Source: Betaproteobacteria bacterium
GTDB taxonomy: Bacteria; Pseudomonadota; Gammaproteobacteria; Burkholderiales; Usitatibacteraceae
DNA: 64,000 nt
NCBI GenBank assembly: GCA_016791265.1
Contig: JAEUMY010000005.1
Location: 1 to 64,000, forward strand
Reading direction: 5' to 3'
Shown here: one piece after another, positions 11,008 through 21,794 of the stretch
Numbering within the stretch: position 1 is the first letter of the stretch
Layout of the letters: each line of letters starts with the position of its first letter
Notes under the pieces: model-generated
What the model was told of the DNA's origin: nothing
What the model saw: the letters and a program-made list of their open reading frames with translations, nothing else
Database searches by the model: none
Made by a program: the position numbers and the translations under genes

Positions 11008-11445
11008 CTAGCCTGCTGCTCGCTGCCCAGTCCTGTCGCGGGGCGACTGGGATGACTGGGCCGCTGCTTCGGCCTGATCCAGCCCCGCTTCGATGGCGCT
11101 GCGCACGCGTCGGCGCCCTGACTTGACCTTCAGTTCCGCAGGCAACTGTCGGACTGCGTCCCGCGCTTTGGCACCCTCGCTCAGCAGAATTAGGACATCC
11201 ACGCCATTCATGGCCTGACCACGAAGACGATAGGCTTCGCGGGCCATGCGCTTGACCGCGTTTCGGTCCGTCGCTTTCTTGAGGTGGCGCTTCGCGATGC
11301 TGAGTCCGATGCGCCCCACCGGTCCCGCATTGAGTAGACGAACGGTGATCGGACCTGCGACCAGCCGTCGCCCTTGGCGCAGCAACGTCTGAAACACCGC
11401 CGAATCAGTCAGCCGGCGGCGCGGCCCGAGCGGCGTGACTGACAT
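11008..11445 (-). CDS. rnpA: Ribonuclease P protein component
   Basis: 145 residues, somewhat longer than the roughly 120 of E. coli because of an Ala/Gln-rich C-terminal tail (EAAAQSSQSPRDRTGQ). The RNP-type signature DRNAVKRMAREAYRLR is present. The protein binds RNase P RNA and aids 5' maturation of tRNA. It lies directly downstream of rpmH, as in nearly all bacteria. Confidence 0.95.
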   Translation of the reverse strand: MSVTPLGPRRRLTDSAVFQTLLRQGRRLVAGPITVRLLNAGPVGRIGLSIAKRHLKKATDRNAVKRMAREAYRLRGQAMNGVDVLILLSEGAKARDAVRQLPAELKVKSGRRRVRSAIEAGLDQAEAAAQSSQSPRDRTGQRAAG

Positions 11446-11469
11446 GCGGCGTGACGCGGGGACGCTGCG

Positions 11470-11604
11470 TCAGACTGCGAGGCGGGCGCGGCCCTTGGCG
11501 CGACGCGCGTTGATCACCGCGCGGCCGCCGGCCGTTTTCATCCGAACCAGAAAGCCATGGGTCTTCTTGCGACGGGCAACGGAAGGTTGGTAAGTACGTT
11601 TCAT
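11470..11604 (-). CDS. rpmH: 50S ribosomal protein L34
   Basis: 44 residues beginning [18 protein letters not shown], a textbook L34. The frame is open further upstream, but the ATG at 11604 is fixed by family length. It is the first gene of the leftward rpmH-rnpA-yidD-yidC-mnmE series and follows a strong promoter at 11638-11667. Confidence 0.98.
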   Translation of the reverse strand: MKRTYQPSVARRKKTHGFLVRMKTAGGRAVINARRAKGRARLAV

Positions 11605-11637
11605 GATTGTTCCAGACAGGTTGACGCAAAGCCGGAC

Positions 11638-11667
11638 ATTATCCCGAATTTTCAGTTGTTTAGTCAA
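11638..11667 (-). promoter_or_regulatory. Sigma70-type promoter of rpmH
   Basis: On the minus strand TTGACT (11662-11667) and GATAAT (11638-11643) are separated by 18 bases. The -10 box lies 34 bases upstream of the rpmH start, so the leader is short. Confidence 0.75.
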
Positions 11668-11754
11668 TCAGATCAGGGGATTCGCGCGCGCTGCCAAAGC
11701 AATCGGACAATCTCTGGGATCGGACAGCCAGACCGTCGCGACTGGCGTCGGGGC

Positions 11755-11763
11755 TGTGGATAA
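11755..11763 (-). promoter_or_regulatory. DnaA box upstream of dnaA
   Basis: A perfect TTATCCACA consensus on the minus strand (TGTGGATAA as written). It lies in the 258-base rpmH-dnaA spacer about 100 bases before the dnaA start, in keeping with DnaA autoregulation. No cluster of boxes was seen here. Confidence 0.8.
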
Positions 11764-11862
11764 GTCGGCCCGATCGGGTTACAATTCCCACCTGTATTCA
11801 CGTCTGTCCGGCTCGCCGATTCACACCTCTCCGAGCCGCACTCGAACACCCATCCCCCTCCC

Positions 11863-13242
11863 ATGTCGATTTCTTCCATGCATGCGTCGTCGCACCCCTT
11901 TTGGACCGCTTGCCTGGCGGACTTTCAACGCGATCTGTCGCAGCATCAGTTCAATACATGGGTGAAGCCGTTGCGATTCGAGCAAGACGGCGATGGCTTC
12001 ACGTTGGTGGCGCCCAATCGCTTCATGCTTCAGTGGGCCAAGGATCGGCTGCTCAATCAAATCGAACAAGCGGGTGAGCGATTTTTCGCCCGGCCTATTG
12101 TGGTGGGACTGGCCCTCGAGGAAGATGCCGATCCCACCGCCTCGACACCCGTTGGCTCCAACGATGTAGTGCCGCAGCCTGAGACGAAGCCCGAGCTCAC
12201 CGGCGCGGTGCGCCCAGCCCCCGGCAATCGGCTGAATCCGTCTTTTACCTTCACCGCCTTCGTCGGCGGCAAGGCCAATCAACTTGCGCGCGCCGCCGCC
12301 TTGCAAGTGGCAGAGAATCCCGGTTCCGCTTACAACCCCTTGTTTGTCTATGGCGCGACCGGCCTGGGCAAGACACACCTGGTTCAAGCCATCGGCAACA
12401 CGGTGCTGTCACATCATCCGCGTGCGCAAGTGAAGTACATTCATGCTGAGCAGTTCGTGACGGCGGTCGTACAGGCCTATCAGCACAAATCATTCGAGAG
12501 CTTCAAACGGTCCTACCACTCGCTCGACTTGCTGCTGATTGACGATATCCAGTTCTTCGGCGGCAAGTCACGGACCCAGGAAGAGTTCTTCTACGCCTTC
12601 AACGCGCTGATCGAAGCCGGCAAGCAGGTGGTCATCACCAGTGATCGTTACCCCAAGGAAATTTCCGGTATCGAAGACCGGCTCATTTCCCGCTTCGGTT
12701 GGGGACTCACGGTCTCGGTTGAACCGCCTGAATTGGAAATGCGAGTCGCTATCCTGATCAAGAAAGCCGAATCCGAAGGCGTCGCACTGGACGAGGATGT
12801 CGCGTTCTTCATCGCCAAACACATCCGCTCAAACGTGCGCGAGCTGGAGGGCGCGCTGAAACGGGTGCTTGCGTTCTCGCGATTCAACAATGTGCCCATT
12901 TCGGTACAAGCAGCGAAGGAAGCTTTGAAGGACTTGCTTGCCGTGCTCAACCGGCAGATCTCCATCGAGAATATTCAGAAGACCGTCGCTGACTACTTCA
13001 AGATCAAAGTGTCGGAGATGTATTCCAAGAAGCGCGTCCGCTCCCTCGCCCGACCGCGACAAATCGCCATGGCCCTAGCAAAAGACCTGACGCCGCTATC
13101 GCTTCCGGAAATCGGCGATGCGTTCGGCGGTCGTGACCACACCACCGTCTTGCATGCTTGCCGCAAAGTGCAAGAACTCATCGAAATCGACAGCGAGATC
13201 GCGCGCGATCATGCCGTTCTACAACAAATTCTCCGGGGCTGA
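11863..13242 (+). CDS. dnaA: Chromosomal replication initiator DnaA
   Basis: 459 residues. The N-terminal domain I ([24 protein letters not shown]) binds helicase. A variable linker spans about residues 85-125. The AAA+ domain has Walker [10 protein letters not shown] (164-172) and Walker [10 protein letters not shown]. The C-terminal DNA-binding domain has the signature [15 protein letters not shown]. It melts oriC and loads DnaB. An ATG at 11878 is an alternative start. It is first in the rightward dnaA-dnaN-gyrB series. Confidence 0.98.
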   Translation: MSISSMHASSHPFWTACLADFQRDLSQHQFNTWVKPLRFEQDGDGFTLVAPNRFMLQWAKDRLLNQIEQAGERFFARPIVVGLALEEDADPTASTPVGSNDVVPQPETKPELTGAVRPAPGNRLNPSFTFTAFVGGKANQLARAAALQVAENPGSAYNPLFVYGATGLGKTHLVQAIGNTVLSHHPRAQVKYIHAEQFVTAVVQAYQHKSFESFKRSYHSLDLLLIDDIQFFGGKSRTQEEFFYAFNALIEAGKQVVITSDRYPKEISGIEDRLISRFGWGLTVSVEPPELEMRVAILIKKAESEGVALDEDVAFFIAKHIRSNVRELEGALKRVLAFSRFNNVPISVQAAKEALKDLLAVLNRQISIENIQKTVADYFKIKVSEMYSKKRVRSLARPRQIAMALAKDLTPLSLPEIGDAFGGRDHTTVLHACRKVQELIEIDSEIARDHAVLQQILRG

Positions 13243-13481
13243 CCCAAACCTTTGCATAAGGCTGTGCATAAACCAGACAAGAATCTTGGACAGACGTGGA
13301 TAAACTCCACCAGCCCAGCAAGCGAGTGGTGTTACGGCTGATTCATCCACAATCTGTCCGAGTGCTCCGACGAAGTTTTCCCGACGACCAGTTGGATTAA
13401 ATTCTGTTTCGCGACAATGAGTTGAAAAGTTTTCCCGGTAGAAGCTTCACATTAACTATCTATTATCTAGGTTAGAAAAAC
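13243..13481. other. Probable oriC in the dnaA-dnaN spacer
   Basis: A 239-base spacer with several DnaA boxes: TGTGCATAA at 13263-13271 (exact TTATGCACA on the minus strand), CGTGGATAA at 13295-13303 (8/9) and TCATCCACA at 13343-13351 (8/9). There is also a weaker one at 13251-13259. The right end (about 13450-13478) is AT-rich and could be the unwinding element. Position and divergent gene layout support an origin. A GC-skew plot would settle it. Confidence 0.75.
13263..13271 (-). promoter_or_regulatory. DnaA box in probable oriC
   Basis: TTATGCACA on the minus strand, matching TTATNCACA exactly. It is the best box in the dnaA-dnaN spacer. Confidence 0.75.
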
Positions 13482-14588
13482 ATGCTAACGATCAAAGCCA
13501 AGAACAGCACCTTGCTGGGACCGCTGCAACAAGTGACCGGGATTGTTGAGCGACGCCACACCTTGCCCATCCTGTCCAACGTATTGGTGGAAGTGGAGGA
13601 TGCCTCGATTCGCTTTCTCGCCACGGATCTGGAAGTACAGATTCGTGCGACAGCGAAGTTGGAAACCGCTCAGAAATCCGGCAGCTTGACTGTTGCCGCC
13701 AAAAAACTCCAAGACATCCTGCGCGCATTGCCACCAGACGCGGAAACAGTCCTTGAAACCAAGGAAAACCGCATGACCGTGAAAGCCGGCAAAAGCCGCT
13801 TCACGCTCCAAACCCTGGCTGCATCTGACTTTCCAAAAATTTCGGAGGCGCGCGATGCGGCTGCCACGCTCTCCTTGCCCCAGAACGAGTTGAAGCGGGT
13901 GCTCGGTCTGGTTCAGTTCGCCATGGCGGTGCAGGACATCCGGTACTACCTGAATGGCGTGCTGCTCTCGGCGGAGGGCAGGACATTGCGTGTCGTCGCG
14001 ACGGATGGTCACCGTCTCAGCATGGCGTCCTACCAGCTTCCCGAGGAAGCACCCAAGGTCGACGCCATCCTGCCCAGAAAGACCGTCATGGAGTTGATCA
14101 AGCTCCTGAACGAGAGCGACGACCCTGTGTCGTTGACTGTCCACGGCAACCAGGTCAAGTTCTCATTCGAGGGAATCGAGATCGTGAGCAAGATCGTCGA
14201 AGGCAAGTTCCCCGACTACCAAAAAGTCATCCCGACCAATTACACCAATCATATCCAGGTCAATCGGGTCACTTTGCAGCAGGCGCTGCAGCGCGCGGCG
14301 ATCTTATCGAATGACAAGATTCGCGGTGTCCGCCTGGTCTTCACCAAGGATGCCTTGTCCATCATCTGCACCAACAGCGAGCAGGAAGAGGCCGAGGAGA
14401 CGGTTGTGATCGAATACGGCGCCGAGGCGCTCGATATCGGCTTCAACATTTCCTATCTGCTGGACGTTCTCAATCACCTTGGCGGAGAGACAGTGCAGCT
14501 TTCGCTGGGAGATGTTCACACCAGCGCGCTCTTCACCGTGCCCGGCGGCGAAGAGTTCAAGTACGTCGTGATGCCGATGCGAATCTGA
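13482..14588 (+). CDS. dnaN: DNA polymerase III beta sliding clamp
   Basis: 368 residues, normal length. It forms the dimeric ring clamp that gives Pol III processivity. Three repeated domains are apparent. The start MLTIKAKNSTLLGPLQQVTGIVER and the C-terminal strand ending EEFKYVVMPMRI are family hallmarks. It follows oriC and precedes gyrB; the latter spacer carries iterated palindrome copy 4. Confidence 0.98.
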   Translation: MLTIKAKNSTLLGPLQQVTGIVERRHTLPILSNVLVEVEDASIRFLATDLEVQIRATAKLETAQKSGSLTVAAKKLQDILRALPPDAETVLETKENRMTVKAGKSRFTLQTLAASDFPKISEARDAAATLSLPQNELKRVLGLVQFAMAVQDIRYYLNGVLLSAEGRTLRVVATDGHRLSMASYQLPEEAPKVDAILPRKTVMELIKLLNESDDPVSLTVHGNQVKFSFEGIEIVSKIVEGKFPDYQKVIPTNYTNHIQVNRVTLQQALQRAAILSNDKIRGVRLVFTKDALSIICTNSEQEEAEETVVIEYGAEALDIGFNISYLLDVLNHLGGETVQLSLGDVHTSALFTVPGGEEFKYVVMPMRI

Positions 14589-14598
14589 TTGGCACCTT

Positions 14599-14610
14599 GC
14601 GAATATTCGC
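14599..14610. repeat. Iterated palindrome, copy 4 (dnaN-gyrB spacer)
   Basis: Exact GCGAATATTCGC extended to the 16-base palindrome TTGCGAATATTCGCAA (14597-14612). It lies 38 bases upstream of the gyrB start. Confidence 0.92.
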
Positions 14611-14638
14611 AATCATCACTCCGAGAAACCGCAACTGA

Positions 14639-17083
<2,445 letters not shown>

Positions 17084-17108
17084 CAACCCATCAATCGACT
17101 GGCGGTGG

Positions 17109-17130
17109 CGGATGCGAATATTCGCATCCG
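17109..17130. repeat. Iterated palindrome, copy 5, within a 22-base perfect palindrome
   Basis: The core GCGAATATTCGC (17114-17125) is extended by five perfectly paired bases on each side, CGGAT and ATCCG. It lies between the converging ends of gyrB and the gene at 17163. There is no T-run, so it does not look like a standard terminator. Confidence 0.92.
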
Positions 17131-17162
17131 TGCGCTGCGCGAAGCGGGCTGTGGCGACACAG

Positions 17163-17576
17163 CTACTTGAAGCTGTAGTTGAGCGTTACCTTGTCGCGCT
17201 TGACTGAAAGACTCTCGCGCTGCAGACCGGCGATCTCGGGCATGAGTTTGCGCGCCGGTTTGTACACGACCCGACGCTGTCGATAGTCGTAGCAGAGACT
17301 GTCGCCCGCTTGCGAACAGGCGCCGGGAATACCCGCATCCCGCTCCGGCGAAAGCGGCAGCAGGACCGGCGGTTGTTCACCCAGACGACTGACCAACGAA
17401 AGGCCACGACTTTCTCGCAGCACGGGCGTCGCCGCGCGCACACTGCCGGACTCCGCGATCTTGGGCCGCATGGGCAGCGCGTTCGGCGTCGCTTGCCCAT
17501 GCACAAGGCATGACCAACCCAGGAGCATGCTGCCCAGCCCGGCTTGCGTCATCCACCTGATCGGGTTCACGGCCAC
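17163..17576 (-). CDS. Small exported protein of unknown function
   Basis: 137 residues. The N-terminus (IRWMTQAGLGSMLLGWSCLVHGQA) looks like a signal peptide cleaved near residue 29. The mature part has two cysteines (ACSQAGDSLCYDYRQ) that could form a disulphide. The last 40 residues are basic and may form a beta-strand ending VTLNYSFK. I do not recognise the family. It faces gyrB tail to tail and has an iterated palindrome 20 bases upstream of its start. Confidence 0.7.
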   Translation of the reverse strand: MAVNPIRWMTQAGLGSMLLGWSCLVHGQATPNALPMRPKIAESGSVRAATPVLRESRGLSLVSRLGEQPPVLLPLSPERDAGIPGACSQAGDSLCYDYRQRRVVYKPARKLMPEIAGLQRESLSVKRDKVTLNYSFK

Positions 17577-17595
17577 CTCCGCCCGCTACATCGAT

Positions 17596-17607
17596 GCGAA
17601 TATTCGC
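17596..17607. repeat. Iterated palindrome, copy 6
   Basis: Exact GCGAATATTCGC, 20 bases upstream of the start of the gene ending at 17163, in the spacer before topB. Confidence 0.9.
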
Positions 17608-17739
17608 ACCGCACCCAATGCTTTGAGCAAAGATCACGCCAGCAAGTTCTGCGGCGTGACAGGATCAGCCGCAAGGACGGATGTCGCGATCAGGCGACAG
17701 AGCTGCTGAGAATGGGCACGTCCACCGTCTGGCGCGCTG

Positions 17740-20478
17740 TCAAGCGGCTTTGCGCTTTTTGGCGGCTGTGGTTGTCTTGGCGCTCGCCGCCCTGCGGCCC
17801 TTGGCCTTGACGACCCGGGTCGTGGCCACGCCTGCCTTGGCATCCAGAAGGTCGACGGCCTCATCGAGAGTGATGGCGTCGGCCCCATCCTTGTTCGGAA
17901 TCGTGGCGTTCACCTTGCCGTGTTTCACATAGGGACCGTAGCGGCCGCTGTGGACGGTCACGTCCTGCCCGTCGCCGGGATGCTTGCCGAGCACGCGCGC
18001 CGCGCTGGCGGGGGCCGCAGAGCGGCCCTTGCTCTTGGCGGGATCGCGCTCTTCAAACTCGAACCCGATCTTGCCGTCTTTCTGCTTCACCAGATAGGCC
18101 GAGAACGGCCGGCCCTTCTTGGAAATGAATTTGTCCAGCAAGTCGGTTTTGCCGGTAGCCAAGAGCTTCGCCATGTCGCTTCGCTCGATGGGCCGCTTCA
18201 GGATAACTCTGCCGGAGCGGAAGTCGCAGGTGCGCGCGTTCCCGACGGCCTTCTCGCACACATAGGCGTTGGGCGACTCGAACACGCCGTTGCCGCACTT
18301 CGGGCACTGGCCAATCGCTTCCTGACCACTGAAGTCCGGGCCTTCATCGCCCTCGTCATCACCGCCTTCGCCCCAGGAAAACTCGATGGTGAAGTCATCC
18401 TTCATGACCAGATTGGCGCTGAAGGCGCGGCCAATGCGGCTTCTGAAACCGTCGATGGGACCGATCTCGCGTTTGGCGATGAGCGCGTCCGCCTCGGCAG
18501 GCTCCAACTGACGACCCGCCAGGATTTTCCAGAAGCCGAAGTCGCACGTCTGGCACTGGAACTTCTTGTAGTTCTCATGCACCTCGCCGCCGCACTTCGG
18601 ACAGGGGCTTTCCAGCCGGCCAAAGTCGCCGGGAATGGTGTCCAACTCGTAGTTCTTGGCCTGGCCGACGATGTGTTTCGTCATCTTGACGATCTCGGCC
18701 ATGAATTTCTCGCGCTTCAACTTGCCTTGCTCAACCAGTGCTAGCTGATGCTCCCAGTTTGCCGTTAGTTCCGGCGAGAAGAGCTCCGGCACACCGAGGC
18801 CATGCAAAAGCGTCATGAGCGAAAACGCCTTCGCGGTCGGAATCAGCTCGCGGCCTTCGCGATGCACATACTTCTCGAAGATCAACCCCTCGATGATGGC
18901 CGCGCGCGTGGCCGGGGTGCCCAGACCCTTCTCCTTCATCGCGGCGCGGAGCTCTTCGTCCTCGATGGACTTGCCTGCGCCCTCCATGGCGGACAAGAGC
19001 GTCGCTTCGGAAAATCGTGCTGGCGGTTTGGTCTGATTGGCGATGACTTTGACGTCCTCGGTGGCGACCTTGGCATCCGGTTTCAGCGGCGGCAGGTTCG
19101 CCGCCCCTTCTTCCTCCGCCTCACGGCCGTACACGGCAAGCCAGCCCGGCTCGACCAACACCTTGCCTTCGGACTTGAACGGCTCGCCGTCGACCCGAGT
19201 GATGCGGGTGGTTTGGGTGAACTCGGCCGCCGGATGGAACACCGCGAGAAAGCGCTTCACCACGAAGTCGTACAGCTTGGCCTCGATCTCGTTCAACGAC
19301 TTGGGCGGCTGAAGCGTCGGAATGATCGCGAAGTGGTCCGAGATCTTGCTGTTATCGAATATTCGCTTGTTGGGCACCACCCACTTCTTGTCCAGAATGC
19401 GCTTGGCGAACACGTTGTAGTCGCTGTCCTTCAGCACTTCCAGCGTTTCCTTGACGGTCGCGAGATAGTCCTCGGGCAGTGCGCGCGAGTCGGTACGCGG
19501 ATAGGTCAGCACCTTGTGCTTTTCGTACAGCGCCTGCGCGAGCGACAACGTGGTCTTGGCCGAAAAGCCGAATCGGCTGTTGGCTTCACGCTGCAAGGAG
19601 GTGAGATCGAACAGGAGCGGCGGCGCCTGGGTGGTGGGCTTGGACTCCTCGGTGAAGGTGGCGGGCTTGCCCAGACACTTGGCGCGAATCGCGGCCGCCT
19701 TCTTTTCGTCCCATAGCCGGTCGGCGCGCAGCGCCTCGTCATCGCCCTTCTTGAATTTCTCGTCGAACCACTTGCCCGAATATTCGCCCGAGGGTGCGGA
19801 AAACACGCCCTGCACTTCCCAGAAGTCGCGCGGCACGAAGGCTTTGATCTTGGCTTCGCGTTCCACGAGGATGGCGAGCGTCGGCGTCTGCACCCGGCCC
19901 ACCGTGGTGAGCTGGAAGCCGCCGCTCTTGGAGTTGAATGCGGTCATGGCCCGCGTGCCGTTGATCCCCACCAGCCAATCGGATTCCGAGCGGCACGTCG
20001 CGGCCGCGGCCAGCGGCAGCATCTCCTCATCCTCGCGCAAGGCCCTGAATCCGTCCTTGATGGCCTTCGGCGTCATCGACTGCAACCACAGGCGCTGGAT
20101 CGGCTTTTTGGCGCCCGCGTATTGCACGATGTAGCGGAAAATCAACTCACCTTCGCGGCCCGCGTCACAGGCGTTGATGAGCCCGGTCACATCCTTGCGC
20201 TTGATGAGCTTCAGCAAGAGCCTCAGCCTCGCCTCGGTCTTCTCAATGGGCTTCAGCGCGAATTGGGAGGGAATCGCTGGCAAATGCGTGAATGTCCACT
20301 TGCCGCGCTTGACCTCTTCTTCTTCCGGCATGCCGATTTCGACCAGATGGCCGACCGCGGACGACAACACGTAGTCATCACTTTCGAGGTAATCGTCCTT
20401 GCGCGCGAAGCCGCCCAGCGCCTTGGCGATATCGTTGGCGACGGATGGTTTCTCCGCGATGATGAGACTTTTGGACAT
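17740..20478 (-). CDS. topB: DNA topoisomerase III with long zinc-ribbon C-terminus
   Basis: 912 residues against about 650 for E. coli TopB. The TOPRIM region (MSKSLIIAEKPSVANDIAKAL, CDAGREGELIFR) and the catalytic Tyr326 in LTYPRTDSR define a type IA enzyme. After the core come two four-cysteine zinc ribbons (CPKCGGEVHENYKKFQCQTC-type, then CPKCGNGVF...C...C), topo-I-like C-terminal repeats, and a Lys/Ala-rich tail. It resolves single-strand crossings. Two near-matches to the iterated palindrome lie inside (19355 and 19776). Confidence 0.93.
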   Translation of the reverse strand: MSKSLIIAEKPSVANDIAKALGGFARKDDYLESDDYVLSSAVGHLVEIGMPEEEEVKRGKWTFTHLPAIPSQFALKPIEKTEARLRLLLKLIKRKDVTGLINACDAGREGELIFRYIVQYAGAKKPIQRLWLQSMTPKAIKDGFRALREDEEMLPLAAAATCRSESDWLVGINGTRAMTAFNSKSGGFQLTTVGRVQTPTLAILVEREAKIKAFVPRDFWEVQGVFSAPSGEYSGKWFDEKFKKGDDEALRADRLWDEKKAAAIRAKCLGKPATFTEESKPTTQAPPLLFDLTSLQREANSRFGFSAKTTLSLAQALYEKHKVLTYPRTDSRALPEDYLATVKETLEVLKDSDYNVFAKRILDKKWVVPNKRIFDNSKISDHFAIIPTLQPPKSLNEIEAKLYDFVVKRFLAVFHPAAEFTQTTRITRVDGEPFKSEGKVLVEPGWLAVYGREAEEEGAANLPPLKPDAKVATEDVKVIANQTKPPARFSEATLLSAMEGAGKSIEDEELRAAMKEKGLGTPATRAAIIEGLIFEKYVHREGRELIPTAKAFSLMTLLHGLGVPELFSPELTANWEHQLALVEQGKLKREKFMAEIVKMTKHIVGQAKNYELDTIPGDFGRLESPCPKCGGEVHENYKKFQCQTCDFGFWKILAGRQLEPAEADALIAKREIGPIDGFRSRIGRAFSANLVMKDDFTIEFSWGEGGDDEGDEGPDFSGQEAIGQCPKCGNGVFESPNAYVCEKAVGNARTCDFRSGRVILKRPIERSDMAKLLATGKTDLLDKFISKKGRPFSAYLVKQKDGKIGFEFEERDPAKSKGRSAAPASAARVLGKHPGDGQDVTVHSGRYGPYVKHGKVNATIPNKDGADAITLDEAVDLLDAKAGVATTRVVKAKGRRAASAKTTTAAKKRKAA
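19355..19366. repeat. Near-copy of iterated palindrome (in topB)
   Basis: TCGAATATTCGC, one mismatch at the first base; the inner 10-base palindrome 19356-19365 is intact. Read as NKRIFDN in topB. Confidence 0.6.
19776..19787. repeat. Near-copy of iterated palindrome (in topB)
   Basis: CCGAATATTCGC, one mismatch at the first base. Read as GEYSGKW in topB. Confidence 0.6.
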
Positions 20479-20575
20479 GCGCCTGCGCTGGTGAATTGGT
20501 GGGAGTGGGGCGGCAGAGGATAGGCGATATCGCCTTCGGCTGGCAAGCGAGGCCCATCAAGAATTCGCCCCGCTT

Positions 20576-20587
20576 GCGAATATTCGC
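20576..20587. repeat. Iterated palindrome, copy 7 (dprA-topB spacer)
   Basis: Exact GCGAATATTCGC, 10 bases past the dprA stop and about 100 bases upstream of topB on the minus strand. Confidence 0.9.
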
Positions 20588-20597
20588 TGACGGGATA

Positions 20598-21686
20598 CTA
20601 CGCGAGACGTTGGAATTTGCCGCCAGGCAGCGTCGTGACCCTGCCCTCGATCTCCAGTTCCATAAGGCTGGCGGAAAGCGCAGGGGCCTCAAGGCCGGTG
20701 CGCCGCATGAGTTCATCCAGGCTCACCGGATCATGGCCCAGGTGGGCCAGCAGCGGGTTTTCCGAGGCGCTCTGTGCGGACGGATTTGACATGGCTTCCG
20801 CTCGCCCCATGCCCAGCTCTTCAAGAATGTCTTCGGCGGCGTCCACCAGCTTGGCGCCTTGCTTGATCAACAGGTGGCAGCCCTTGGAGAGCGGCGAATG
20901 GATCGAGCCCGGAATGGCGAACACATCCCGCCCCTGTTCGCCCGCCAAGCGCGCCGTGATGAGAGAACCGCTGGCGATGGCGGCTTCGACCACGAGGCAA
21001 CCTTTCGAAAGCCCGCTGATGATGCGATTGCGCCGTGGAAAGTTGGCGGCGACGCCCGGTGTCCCCAGCGCGAACTCGGATACGATCGCGCCCTTCGCCG
21101 CCAGCGCGTGCGCAAGCTCGCGATTGCGCGCCGGGTAGACGACGTCGAGCCCAGTGCCCACCACTGCGATGCTGGACCCTCGGCCTCTCAGGCCGCCGGC
21201 ATGCGCTGCGGCGTCGATGCCGAGCGCCATGCCGCTTACGATGGCAAGACCGGCTGCCGACAACGCTTCGGCGAAGGCTTCCGCGTTCTTGATGCCCTGC
21301 GGTGTCGCATTGCGGCTGCCGACAATGGCGAGCCCATGCGCGCCGAGCAGCTCGCGCCGCCCCTTCACGTACAGAACAGGCGGCGGATCGGCGATTTCCA
21401 AGAGGGCGCGCGGATAGTCGTCATCAGCCAGGGTGACCAGGTGATTCTCCGGCGACGCCAGCCAAGACAGCGTGGCCCTGACCCGGTCTGAGTCGCGCTC
21501 GTCCCGCAGGGCGTCAGCCTCCCTGGCCGACACGACAGACCTGAGGCCGCCCGCGGATTGCGCGAGCACCGCGTCCGGCGAGCCGAATCGGCCGAGCAGG
21601 TTGCGGACCATCGCCTGCGACACGCCGCGCGCGAGGCACAGGGTCAGCCAGGCAGCGGGTTCACTTGAGGGCGCGGGAAGGGGCAT
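20598..21686 (-). CDS. dprA: DNA processing protein DprA (Smf)
   Basis: 362 residues from the ATG at 21686 (MPLPAPSSEPAAWL). A TTG at 21731 would add 15 residues and run into a terminator, so it is less likely. The Rossmann-like core has IVGSRNATPQGIKNAEAFA and SGMALGIDAAAHAGGL. A C-terminal winged-helix follows (about residues 300-360). DprA loads RecA on incoming single-stranded DNA in natural transformation. With pilMNOPQ in the same window, competence is plausible. Confidence 0.95.
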   Translation of the reverse strand: MPLPAPSSEPAAWLTLCLARGVSQAMVRNLLGRFGSPDAVLAQSAGGLRSVVSAREADALRDERDSDRVRATLSWLASPENHLVTLADDDYPRALLEIADPPPVLYVKGRRELLGAHGLAIVGSRNATPQGIKNAEAFAEALSAAGLAIVSGMALGIDAAAHAGGLRGRGSSIAVVGTGLDVVYPARNRELAHALAAKGAIVSEFALGTPGVAANFPRRNRIISGLSKGCLVVEAAIASGSLITARLAGEQGRDVFAIPGSIHSPLSKGCHLLIKQGAKLVDAAEDILEELGMGRAEAMSNPSAQSASENPLLAHLGHDPVSLDELMRRTGLEAPALSASLMELEIEGRVTTLPGGKFQRLA

Positions 21687-21721
21687 GGATTTCTGCGAAC
21701 GGACGTGATGGGTGCGTGCCA

Positions 21722-21753
21722 CCAAAAACAAACGCGGGCATCAAGCCCGCGTT
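21722..21753 (-). terminator. Rho-independent terminator after the LysM gene
   Basis: On the minus strand a perfect 9-base stem, AACGCGGGC with GCCCGCGTT, has a 5-base loop and is followed by TGTTTTT. It lies 42 bases past the LysM gene stop and ends that transcript before dprA. Confidence 0.85.
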
Positions 21754-21794
21754 GCGATGTTACTGCGTTTGTCCGTGCATTCTGCAAAGACCTG

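Noticed and set aside
17109..17130. Intrinsic terminator of gyrB
   Set aside because: The stem is AT-rich in its centre and has no loop of its own or T-run on either strand.
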